NCBI GenBank assembly: GCA_944388695.1
Contig: CALXJT010000012.1
Span: 1-35,393, forward strand
Source of the DNA: an uncultured Clostridia bacterium
GTDB taxonomy: Bacteria > Bacillota > Clostridia > TANB77 > CAG-508
Direction of reading: 5' to 3'
DNA length: 35,393 bases
Of the stretch, positions 24,528 through 32,081 are shown piece by piece (the stretch's first letter is position 1; the number at the start of each line of letters is the position of its first letter). The notes under the pieces are model-generated. The model made no database searches. It saw nothing but the letters and a program-made list of their open reading frames with translations, and was not told the DNA's origin. The position numbers and the translations under genes were made by a program.

Positions 24528-26549
24528 ATGAGCACAAGAAATCAAATTTTAGAAAAAAACGAATTATCTTCTAAAAATCAAATACCAAACAATGATAATA
24601 AAAATAGCATTAATAATACTGCTAATAATAATAATTCAAAAAATACTAATAAAAGTATTCAAAATACAAATACTAAAAGTAATATACAAAATGTCAAAAA
24701 TAAGAATAATTTACAAGTTAATACTCAATCTAACAATAAGAACACTTTAGAAGGTAATCACAAAACAAATACTAATACTAATACCAACACAAACAAAAAA
24801 ACAAACACTAATACAAAAATAAACACCAATACAAAAATAAATACTAATACAAATACTAATATCAATACTAATACTGAAAATCAAACACAAAAAAATAATG
24901 AAGCATCAAATAAAAATATATCAAATAAAAATATATCAAATAACAACAACACAGAACTTACCAACTCAAAAAACTCTATAACTAATGAGTTCAAACCTTT
25001 AAAGGAAAATACAGAAAGCATTAAAAGCACTGAATTCAAACCTTTAAGTGAAAACACACAAGACCCAAAAAGCACAGAATTCAAGCCTTATATCGAAAAA
25101 ACAAAATCTACTGCTTTTGAAACATTTTCCCTATGTTTCATTATTTTACTAATAATAGTATTATCTATTTTTATAGTATTTACAATAATAAATATAAATA
25201 ATAAAAACATAATAAATGGTGTATCAATAAATGGAATAGATGTTTCAGGAATGAATATAGAAGAAGCCAGAGAAACCTTACAAAACGCAATAACAAAAAA
25301 TATTCCTGAAGAAATAAAACTAAAACATGGTGATTACGAAACATCTATACCTACAGAACCTTTAGAAATTTCATTTGATACCAATTCTGCAATAAATTCT
25401 GCATATCAAATTGGAAGAAATGGCAACATATTTCAAAACAATTTTACTATTATAAAAAGCTATTTCACAGAAACTAATATAGATTTAAATTTAACACTTA
25501 ATGAAGAAGTATTAAAAACAAGTCTATCTGACATATCAGCAAAACTACCAGATACCGTTATACAAAGCAGTTATTACATGGAGGGCAATAATTTAATTTT
25601 AACAAAAGGTAGAACAGGATATGTAGTAAATGTTGACGAAACAGCAAACACAATCATAACAGACATTCAAAACTTTAACATAAAAGATAATCAAATAGAA
25701 ATATCTACATTGGAAGAAAGCCCTCAAGCATTAGACATTGACGCAATCCATAGTGAAATATACAAACAACCTTCTGACGCTTATTTCACACAAAATCCAT
25801 ATGCAGTATATCCAAGCGAAAATGGTCTTGATTTTGCAATTTCAGTTGATGAAGCTAAAGCAATGTTACAAGAAGAAAAAGACGAATATATAATACCTTT
25901 ACAAACATTATACCCAAATGTAACAACAAATATGATAGGTCAAGAAGCATTTCCTGATTTACTATCAAGTTATTCTACAAGCTATTCAACTAGAGATAGA
26001 GATAGAACAACAAATTTAATCCTAGCAGCAAACAAAATTAACGGAACTGTATTAATGCCTGGAGAAACTTTTTCATACAATACTGTCGTAGGAGAAAGAA
26101 CAATTGCTGCTGGATATAAAGAAGCACCTATATATGTAAGTGGTGAAGTTGTTGACGGGCTAGGTGGAGGAATTTGCCAAATAACAACTACATTATATAA
26201 TGCTGTTGTTTATGCAAATCTAGAAATTGTTGAACGTTCAAATCATCAATTTGTACCATCATATTCTAATCCAAGTAGAGATGCAACTGTTGTTTATGGT
26301 TCAATAGACTTCAAGTTTAAAAATAATAGAAATTATCCAATAAAAATATCATGTTCTGTAAGTAATGGTATTGCTGCATTCCAAATATATGGACTTAAAA
26401 CAGCTGACGACTACGAAGTAGAAATTTCTTCAAGAGTAACTAGTCAAAATGCAAACTACACAAATTCTGAAGCATACAAAATTCTAAAGAAAAATGGTCA
26501 AGTCGTAAGTACCACATTACTTTCAAGAGATACATATAAAAGACATTAA
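24528..26549 (+). CDS. VanW-family membrane-anchored protein with low-complexity cytoplasmic region
   Basis: The protein has 673 residues. Residues 1-197 are hydrophilic and dominated by Asn, Thr and Lys, with NTNTNT runs (about 81-116), ISNKNISN and three copies of an EFKPL/Y-xEnT motif (154-192). One membrane helix lies at about 200-221. Outside the membrane come one or two peptidoglycan-binding-type domains (about 230-440, NGVSINGIDVSGMNIEEARE) and then the VanW domain (about 490-625): NKINGTVLMPGETFSYN, GLGGGICQITTTLYNA with Cys near 549, and SNPSRDATVVYGSIDF. VanW proteins are widespread in Clostridia; this domain type is linked to the cell envelope, but the reaction is not firmly known to me. 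GTGGAATT before ATG is a weak binding site. Single-gene unit. Confidence 0.88.
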   Translation: MSTRNQILEKNELSSKNQIPNNDNKNSINNTANNNNSKNTNKSIQNTNTKSNIQNVKNKNNLQVNTQSNNKNTLEGNHKTNTNTNTNTNKKTNTNTKINTNTKINTNTNTNINTNTENQTQKNNEASNKNISNKNISNNNNTELTNSKNSITNEFKPLKENTESIKSTEFKPLSENTQDPKSTEFKPYIEKTKSTAFETFSLCFIILLIIVLSIFIVFTIININNKNIINGVSINGIDVSGMNIEEARETLQNAITKNIPEEIKLKHGDYETSIPTEPLEISFDTNSAINSAYQIGRNGNIFQNNFTIIKSYFTETNIDLNLTLNEEVLKTSLSDISAKLPDTVIQSSYYMEGNNLILTKGRTGYVVNVDETANTIITDIQNFNIKDNQIEISTLEESPQALDIDAIHSEIYKQPSDAYFTQNPYAVYPSENGLDFAISVDEAKAMLQEEKDEYIIPLQTLYPNVTTNMIGQEAFPDLLSSYSTSYSTRDRDRTTNLILAANKINGTVLMPGETFSYNTVVGERTIAAGYKEAPIYVSGEVVDGLGGGICQITTTLYNAVVYANLEIVERSNHQFVPSYSNPSRDATVVYGSIDFKFKNNRNYPIKISCSVSNGIAAFQIYGLKTADDYEVEISSRVTSQNANYTNSEAYKILKKNGQVVSTTLLSRDTYKRH

Positions 26550-26559
26550 TAAATTTTAT

Positions 26560-26590
26560 ATGAACTTTAGGGATTTTCCTTAAAGTTCAT
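26560..26590 (+). terminator. Terminator of the VanW-family gene
   Basis: ATGAACTTTAGGGA and TCCTTAAAGTTCAT pair at 13 of 14 positions with a 3-nt loop, followed by TTTATT, 10 nt after the stop codon. Confidence 0.85.
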
Positions 26591-26635
26591 TTTATTAAAT
26601 TTTATTGCTACATTTTTTAGAAAGAAGGAATAAAA

Positions 26636-27271
26636 ATGCAAAACATTTTAGATTTTAGAAATAATATAAATTATCCTAAACTAAAAGAAACCGCTGAAAT
26701 AATAAAAAGTGGTGGAATAGTAGTATTTCCAACAGAAACAGTGTACGGAATAGGTACAAATGGGTTAAATGAAAACGCGGTAAAAAGACTCTATAAAATT
26801 AAACAAAGACCTTTAACTAAACCTATAAGTCTACTAGTAAATAATCTAGATATGATAAATAAAATAGCCACAGACATTACAAAATTAGAATATGCTTTAA
26901 TGAAAGAATTTTTTCCAGGACCTCTTACAATCATTCTAAAAAAGAAAGATATTGTTCCAGATATAGTAACTTCAAATTCAGATACAGTTGGAGTTCGTAT
27001 GCCTTCAAATGAAATTGCTCTTAAATTAATAGAATTTTCTGGTGTTCCACTTGCCACTCCAAGTGCAAACATTTCAGGTAAACCTAGTGGAACTAATTTA
27101 GATGACATTATAAAAGATTTTAATACAAATGTAGACTTTTATATAAATGGTGGTCCTAGTAAAATTGGCCTTTCATCAACAATCGTAAAAGTTATTGATG
27201 GAACTCCTCACATTTTAAGGCAAGGCTCTATAACAGAAGAACAAATAAAAAAAGTTTCTTCAAAATTTTAA
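26636..27271 (+). CDS. tsaC: Threonylcarbamoyl-AMP synthase (TsaC/YwlC, YrdC domain)
   Basis: Makes threonylcarbamoyl-AMP from threonine, bicarbonate and ATP, the first step of the t6A37 modification of ANN-decoding tRNAs. The 211 residues cover the YrdC domain: GGIVVFPTETVYGIG (about 27-40), KQRPLTKPISLLV (56-68), FFPGPLTIILKK, VGVRMPSN, and the end of the fold LRQGSITEEQ. The C-terminal Sua5 domain is absent, so it is the short type. AGAAGG precedes ATG. It follows the VanW gene terminator and converges on ypeB. Confidence 0.93.
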   Translation: MQNILDFRNNINYPKLKETAEIIKSGGIVVFPTETVYGIGTNGLNENAVKRLYKIKQRPLTKPISLLVNNLDMINKIATDITKLEYALMKEFFPGPLTIILKKKDIVPDIVTSNSDTVGVRMPSNEIALKLIEFSGVPLATPSANISGKPSGTNLDDIIKDFNTNVDFYINGGPSKIGLSSTIVKVIDGTPHILRQGSITEEQIKKVSSKF

Positions 27272-27296
27272 ATTAAATACTCCTAAACAAATCTTT

Positions 27297-27350
27297 GAGA
27301 CGGTAATGTTTTCCTTAAAAAATACTTTTTCAAAAAAACAAGTCCGTCTC
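27297..27350 (+). terminator. Possible hairpin after tsaC
   Basis: GAGACGG (27297-27303) can pair with CCGTCTC (27344-27350) across a 40-nt A/T-rich loop; a T-rich stretch follows. The long loop makes it uncertain. Confidence 0.4.
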
Positions 27351-27394
27351 CTAAATTTCTTTATTCATCCATTATTTATAAGAATTTGTGAATC

Positions 27395-27466
27395 CGAACA
27401 TTGGGGACACTCCATTTTGTTCGAAAGATTGCAAATCCGAACAAAATGGAGTGTCTCCAATGTTCG
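27395..27466. repeat. Inverted pair of the 29-bp repeat between convergent genes
   Basis: A copy at 27395-27423 (CGAACATTGGGGACACTCC start) faces an inverted copy at 27438-27466 with 14 bp between. Arms match at 28 of 29 positions, so a transcript in either direction folds into a long hairpin. It ends 12 bp before the ypeB stop codon and probably serves as a terminator for both convergent genes. Confidence 0.88.
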
Positions 27467-27477
27467 AAATTCAAATT

Positions 27478-28851
27478 TTACATTGTCAAAATACCATTTG
27501 GAGTATCTTTAATAACTAAAATATCTTCTTCTCTACCATTTTCTGCATTAATATAAACCAAAAACTCTGTATCATCAACTTTACCTTTAAATTCATAACA
27601 TAAAATTTCACTTTGCCATTCTGTTGGAATTACAGCAAGACCTTCACTCTCAATCTTAAGTTCTGAATTCAAAGTTTTTTTAGCTTCATCCATTGTAATT
27701 TTTACTCCTGATAAATCCCTAGTAGTATGATTATTTAAATACCCTGTTGTTTCCATTCCCATGATTTCTCCATTATCTAGAGCAACTTTTACTTTAATTA
27801 AATCTGGATATATTGTGACATTATCTTGCGAATAAGCATAGTTTATCGTCATAACACCTTCTTGCTTTAAATAATAAGTTGATTTCATATTAGAAAATCC
27901 TTTTTCTTCTAAATATTGTACTCCTTTTGCATCAGCTTCTTCATAACTCAAATTTTCACTATTCACATCTCTATTGTAATTCATATAAATAATATGTCCA
28001 CCTTTTTGAGAAATCGAAATACTAATAATCTCATCATTATTTGTTGTTACTGTAAAATCATATGCTGGAATTGTAGCATTTTCAGATAATCCAGATGATG
28101 TAATTTCTTTTACTTCTTTCCCCTCTAAAAATCCATTTAATATATTTCTAGCCTCTTCTTCTGAAATATCTTCACCTGTTAACCCTTTTTTCTCTTGACT
28201 CGTCAAATGCTCCGAAAAAGCACCATCATAAATTAAACCAGAATATTCATGAAAATTTTCTTCCAAACTACTAAATCCATCTTCCGAAGGTGTACTTACT
28301 TCTTGTGCAAAAGCTTTTGCCCCCTTTTTTGTCAACTCATTCCATTCAATTCTTCCTGAATTGATATCTTCTGATAATTGATTTAAAGTATTTTCTAATT
28401 CAATACTATATGAATGTAATTCTTTTAAATTTTTTAAATCCTCATCTCCTAAAGCTTCATTATAAATATTTTTTCTAGATAGAGAATAACTATAATCACT
28501 AACTTGATTCAAAAATTTTTGAGTATTTTCTAATTCTTGTGTCTCAATTGGTAATCTTGCTAAATATGTTTGCGCCATATTTGCTTCTCTCCATAAATGT
28601 GTTAATGTCTCTGCTCCATGTTCAGGAGTAGTAGAAATTAATGATTTTGCAAGATATGTCTCAACATTTCCTACATAATCTACTAATTCATAAAAAGCCA
28701 TATTATAAGTATTCTCTGATGTCTGCTTTATCTCTGACCTACTTCTATACAAAATCACACCCAAAATTGCAATTATTAAAAATGCAATACCTATAATACT
28801 AAGCATATGCCCTTTCTTTAATCTAGATACCCAATCTTTAAAAATATTCAT
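27478..28851 (-). CDS. ypeB: Germination protein YpeB
   Basis: YpeB is the partner of the cortex-lytic enzyme SleB; in Bacillus each needs the other to be stably held in the spore. The protein has 457 residues and one membrane helix at about 17-35 (LSIIGIAFLIIAILGVIL), preceded by a basic KDWVSRLKKGH. The outer part begins with a helical region (YNMAFYELVDYVGNVETYLAKSL), followed by three PepSY-like segments (for example SEEEARNILNGFLEG, SYEEADAKGVQYLEEKG and TMDEAKKTLNSEL), the normal arrangement. It lies 294 bp downstream of sleB on the same strand; that gap is A/T rich with only a weak AAAACT/AGTTTT hairpin at about 28990. Expression in the forespore is expected from the family. Confidence 0.93.
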   Translation of the reverse strand: MNIFKDWVSRLKKGHMLSIIGIAFLIIAILGVILYRSRSEIKQTSENTYNMAFYELVDYVGNVETYLAKSLISTTPEHGAETLTHLWREANMAQTYLARLPIETQELENTQKFLNQVSDYSYSLSRKNIYNEALGDEDLKNLKELHSYSIELENTLNQLSEDINSGRIEWNELTKKGAKAFAQEVSTPSEDGFSSLEENFHEYSGLIYDGAFSEHLTSQEKKGLTGEDISEEEARNILNGFLEGKEVKEITSSGLSENATIPAYDFTVTTNNDEIISISISQKGGHIIYMNYNRDVNSENLSYEEADAKGVQYLEEKGFSNMKSTYYLKQEGVMTINYAYSQDNVTIYPDLIKVKVALDNGEIMGMETTGYLNNHTTRDLSGVKITMDEAKKTLNSELKIESEGLAVIPTEWQSEILCYEFKGKVDDTEFLVYINAENGREEDILVIKDTPNGILTM

Positions 28852-29145
28852 TTCTTACTCTTCCCTTCTTACATTTAAAATTTTTTCATTTTTAAACATG
28901 TTAACTTTTACAATAATATTCTTAAGTTCAAATAAATTTTATATTTTCTAATATTTATAAATATTTTCAACAGCTCTAAAAACTTTTGAGTTTTATAAAA
29001 TTCCTTTAAATAATTTAAAATTTTTATACATATTTAAATATTTTATAACAAAAAAATATTACAAAACTTTTATTAGAACCTTACTAATTATCAAAAATAA
29101 AAATTATTAAAACTTGCATAAAAATGAGAATTTCTTCTAAAATAG

Positions 29146-29631
29146 CTACTTACAAAAACGATGTTTTCCTATAGTTTTAACATGTGGTCTTGACCATATC
29201 CACTTATTTGTAGCAGTTGCCGGATTAAAATAATATACACATCCACCAGTAGGATCCCATCCATTCATCGCATCTTCAGCTGCTTTATACACTGTTGAAT
29301 CTTCAGCAATAGGAGCATTTATCTGTCCATCACTAACTGCCGTAAACGCTCCTGATTGATAAATAACACCAGCTATAGTATTAGGAAAACGAGAATCTTT
29401 AACACGATTCAAAATAACTGCACCAACAGCAACTTGACCTTCATACGGCTCACCTCTAGCCTCACCATTAATTGCTCTTGCCATTAATTGCAAATCTGAT
29501 ATATTAGAAGATGATGCCGCATAACTTGTACCAGAAATTAAATTTTCGTCAGAGTTATCCACAAAAAAATAACAAACTGTGCATAACATCATTAATACAA
29601 AAACAAAAAATAGTTTTAGAAATCTTTTCAA
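29146..29631 (-). CDS. sleB: Spore cortex-lytic enzyme SleB (catalytic domain only)
   Basis: SleB cuts cortex peptidoglycan during germination (lytic transglycosylase on muramic-lactam cortex). I start at TTG 29631, which AAGGGTGAT precedes at the right distance; the frame is open to a GTG at 29640 that lies within this motif. The 161-residue product has a hydrophobic N-terminal segment (FLKLFFVFVLMMLCTVCYFF), a short linker, then the Hydrolase_2 domain: ARAINGEARGEPYEGQVAVG with the catalytic Glu, AVILNRVKDSRFP, and CVYYFNPATATNKWIWSRP. It lacks the N-terminal peptidoglycan-binding domain of Bacillus SleB (about 300 residues). The ypeB gene downstream supports SleB over CwlJ. Confidence 0.9.
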   Translation of the reverse strand: MKRFLKLFFVFVLMMLCTVCYFFVDNSDENLISGTSYAASSSNISDLQLMARAINGEARGEPYEGQVAVGAVILNRVKDSRFPNTIAGVIYQSGAFTAVSDGQINAPIAEDSTVYKAAEDAMNGWDPTGGCVYYFNPATATNKWIWSRPHVKTIGKHRFCK

Positions 29632-29756
29632 TAAAATCACCCTTCACTTTTTTTATATTTTTCCACATATCATTAAAAATATTCCATTTTTAGAAAATTT
29701 CTAGAAAAATAATTTTCAACAATTATTAAGATAATCTTATAATTAAATTAAATACC

Positions 29757-29786
29757 TTGCATATCCAACTTAATGTGTGATAAAAT
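29757..29786 (+). promoter_or_regulatory. Likely promoter of the glycosyltransferase gene
   Basis: TTGCAT (29757-29762), an 18-bp spacer and TAAAAT (29781-29786), about 20 nt before the start codon. Confidence 0.5.
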
Positions 29787-29807
29787 ACAATCAAAAGGAG
29801 AAAATCA

Positions 29808-30935
29808 ATGAAAAAAGTAATTATATTTTATGCATCATATGGTGGCGGACATTTAAATGCCGCAAAATCCATACAAAATTGTATTTTAAAAAAATATCCA
29901 CAACTAGATGTAGAATTAATAGATTGTATGAAATACGTAAATATAACCATAGAAAAAATAACAACTGCCGCATATAGAGAAATGGCAAAAAAAGCACCTT
30001 GGGCTTGGGGAAGAATATATTCAGATTCTCAAAAAGGACCTCTTGCACACATCTCCTCACGTTCAAATAAAATAATGGCAATTAAATTATTAAAATTACT
30101 AAAAGAAAAAACACCAGATTTAATAATATCCACACACCCATTTGGAAGCCAAATGTGTAGTTATTTAAAAAGAAAAGGAAAAATAAATAGTAAAATTGCA
30201 ACAATTATGACAGACTTTGCACCACATGACCAATGGCTTGTTGGAAGCGATTATACTGACTACTTTTTTGTAGCACATGAAAAAATGAAGCAATATCTAA
30301 TTTCCAAAAAAATCGATTCTAACAAAATCTTTGTAACTGGTATTCCTATTTCAGAACGCTTTTCTGAAAAATTTGATAGAAAAGAAATTTTTAAAGAATT
30401 AAATTTGCAAGAAAATAAGAAAACAATACTATTCTTTGGTGGCGGAGAATATGGACTAGGAAAAACCAAAACTATTGAAATTCTTACCTGTCTTGCAAAA
30501 CACTTTAAGGATATTTCTATAATTGCTATTTCTGGAAAAAATCCTAAAATGAAAGAAAGCTTTTTAGAAATAGTAAAAAATTATGAAAGAGAAGATAATA
30601 TTAAAGTTATAGAATTTACAAATAAAGTACCTGAATTAATGAGTATTGCAGATTTAGTCGTAACAAAACCTGGTGGCTTAACAACTTCTGAAAGTTTAGC
30701 TTCTAAATTACCTATGATTATTATTAACCCAATTCCAGGTCAAGAAGAAGAAAATGCAGAATTTTTAGAAAATAAAGGCATTGCCGTCTGGATAAAAAAA
30801 CATGATGACCCTGAAATAATTTTTAGAGATTTATTTGAAAATCCCGAAAAATTAGCTCAAATGAAAGAAAATACTAAATTATTAGCACAAAAAAATTCAA
30901 CTGAAAATATTTGTAAGATTTTACTTGAAAATTAA
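29808..30935 (+). CDS. Diacylglycerol glucosyltransferase-like protein (UgtP/MGDG synthase family)
   Basis: A GT28-type glycosyltransferase of 375 residues. The N-terminal MGDG-synthase domain starts IIFYASYGGGHLNAAKSI and includes TDFAPHDQWLVGSDYTDYFFVAHE. The C-terminal nucleotide-sugar domain has ILFFGGGEYGLGK, VPELMSIADLVVTKPGGLTTSE and PMIIINPIPGQEEENAEFL. Family members transfer glucose or galactose from UDP-sugar to diacylglycerol at the inner membrane face, giving glycolipids that can anchor lipoteichoic acid. AAAGGAG precedes ATG. A single gene, divergent from sleB and convergent with recR. Acceptor and sugar cannot be read from sequence. Confidence 0.88.
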   Translation: MKKVIIFYASYGGGHLNAAKSIQNCILKKYPQLDVELIDCMKYVNITIEKITTAAYREMAKKAPWAWGRIYSDSQKGPLAHISSRSNKIMAIKLLKLLKEKTPDLIISTHPFGSQMCSYLKRKGKINSKIATIMTDFAPHDQWLVGSDYTDYFFVAHEKMKQYLISKKIDSNKIFVTGIPISERFSEKFDRKEIFKELNLQENKKTILFFGGGEYGLGKTKTIEILTCLAKHFKDISIIAISGKNPKMKESFLEIVKNYEREDNIKVIEFTNKVPELMSIADLVVTKPGGLTTSESLASKLPMIIINPIPGQEEENAEFLENKGIAVWIKKHDDPEIIFRDLFENPEKLAQMKENTKLLAQKNSTENICKILLEN

Positions 30936-30981
30936 AACCTAAATTTTAATAATTTAAATACAACTACATAAAGAAAATAAA

Positions 30982-31080
30982 TTAAGACATTCTCTGTGAA
31001 ATTTCTATAAATTCTTCATATAATTCTCTTAATGATAAAATTATATGAAAAAATCAAAATTTCACATAGAATGTCTTTAA
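30982..31080. repeat. 99-bp nested inverted repeat between convergent genes
   Basis: Outer arms of 23-24 bp (30982-31004 against 31057-31080, starting TTAAGACATTCT) and a second, inner pair (TTCATATAATT 31015-31025, AATTATATGAA 31039-31049). It lies between the glycosyltransferase gene and recR, which converge, so it probably terminates both. Size and perfect ends also fit a small MITE-like element. Confidence 0.75.
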
Positions 31081-31096
31081 CAATAAAATAAACCTT

Positions 31097-31696
31097 CTAT
31101 ATTTCCCTTCTACCTTCCAAAGCTTTAGTCAAAGTAACCTCATCTGTATATTCCAAATCTCCTCCTACTGGAATACCATGAGCTATTCTAGTAACTTTTA
31201 TTCCTAATGGCTTAATAAGTTTTGACAAATACATAGCAGTAGCTTCTCCTTCAACTCTTGGGTTAGTAGCCAAAATAACTTCTTTCACAGAGCCATCCAT
31301 CAATCTTGCAAGAAGCTCTTTTATTTTTATATCATCTGGACCTATTCCATTCATAGGAGAAATAGAACCATGTAATACATGATATACTCCCTTAAATTCA
31401 TGCGTTTTTTCCATAGCTATTATATCTCTTACATCCTCCACAACGCAAATAGAAGACTGGTCTCTTTTAGGACTACTACATATTGGACATGGGTCTGTAT
31501 CTGATATATTAAAACATTTACTACAATATTTTAAATTCTTTTTAGCATTAACTATTGAATTTATAAACTCCTCTGTTTCCTCGTTTGAACAATTCAAAAT
31601 ATAAAAAGCAAGCCTAGCAGCTGTCTTATGACCAATACTAGGCAACTTCTCAAAACTCTCTATTAACTTTTCTATTGATGGTGAATATAATGACAT
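31097..31696 (-). CDS. recR: Recombination mediator RecR
   Basis: RecR works with RecF and RecO to load RecA on gapped DNA. The 199 residues have the usual order: helix-hairpin-helix ([13 protein letters not shown], 18-30), a C4 zinc finger (C58, C61, C70, C73), the Toprim domain ([14 protein letters not shown], and [13 protein letters not shown]) and a Walker-B-like tail ending GRREI. GAGGAAG precedes ATG. It starts 16 bp after ybaB and closes the dnaX operon. Confidence 0.97.
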   Translation of the reverse strand: MSLYSPSIEKLIESFEKLPSIGHKTAARLAFYILNCSNEETEEFINSIVNAKKNLKYCSKCFNISDTDPCPICSSPKRDQSSICVVEDVRDIIAMEKTHEFKGVYHVLHGSISPMNGIGPDDIKIKELLARLMDGSVKEVILATNPRVEGEATAMYLSKLIKPLGIKVTRIAHGIPVGGDLEYTDEVTLTKALEGRREI

Positions 31697-31712
31697 CTTA
31701 CTTCCTCATTTC

Positions 31713-32057
31713 TTACATAAGTCCTGGTATATTATATTTTCCTAATTGTGCAGCTTGAGCTTCATCAACTTTTCTCAATGCCTCATTTACACATGTTAAA
31801 ACTAAATCTTCCAACATTTCTACATCATCAGGATCAACTGCATTTTTATCTATTTTTATTTCTTTTAACATTTTTTCTCCTGATACTTTAACAGTAACAG
31901 CTCCACCTCCTGCTGAAGCATCAAATTCCTTTTGAGCCAACTCTTCTTGAGACTTTGTCATTTCTGCTTGCATTTTTTTAGCTTCTTTCATTAAATTTCC
32001 TAGATTCATTCCTCCGAATCCTCCCATTCCTCCTGGGAATCCTCCTCTTTTTGACAT
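31713..32057 (-). CDS. ybaB: YbaB/EbfC-family nucleoid-associated protein
   Basis: A small DNA-binding dimer of 114 residues. A Gly/Met-rich start (RGGFPGGMGGFGGMNLGNLM) leads into a long helix (KEAKKMQAEMTKSQEELAQKEF), then GGGAVTVKVSGEKMLKEIKIDKNAVDPDDVEMLEDLV, the core of the family, and a C-terminal helix. The position between dnaX and recR is conserved in most bacteria. AGGAGAA precedes ATG; 24 bp separate it from dnaX. Confidence 0.95.
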   Translation of the reverse strand: MSKRGGFPGGMGGFGGMNLGNLMKEAKKMQAEMTKSQEELAQKEFDASAGGGAVTVKVSGEKMLKEIKIDKNAVDPDDVEMLEDLVLTCVNEALRKVDEAQAAQLGKYNIPGLM

Positions 32058-32081
32058 ATTAATTCTCCTTTCATATAAAAA

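Noticed and set aside
27306..27512. Plus-strand frame of 68 codons after tsaC
   Set aside because: It is made of a hairpin and the inverted pair of the 29-bp repeat and runs into ypeB on the other strand.
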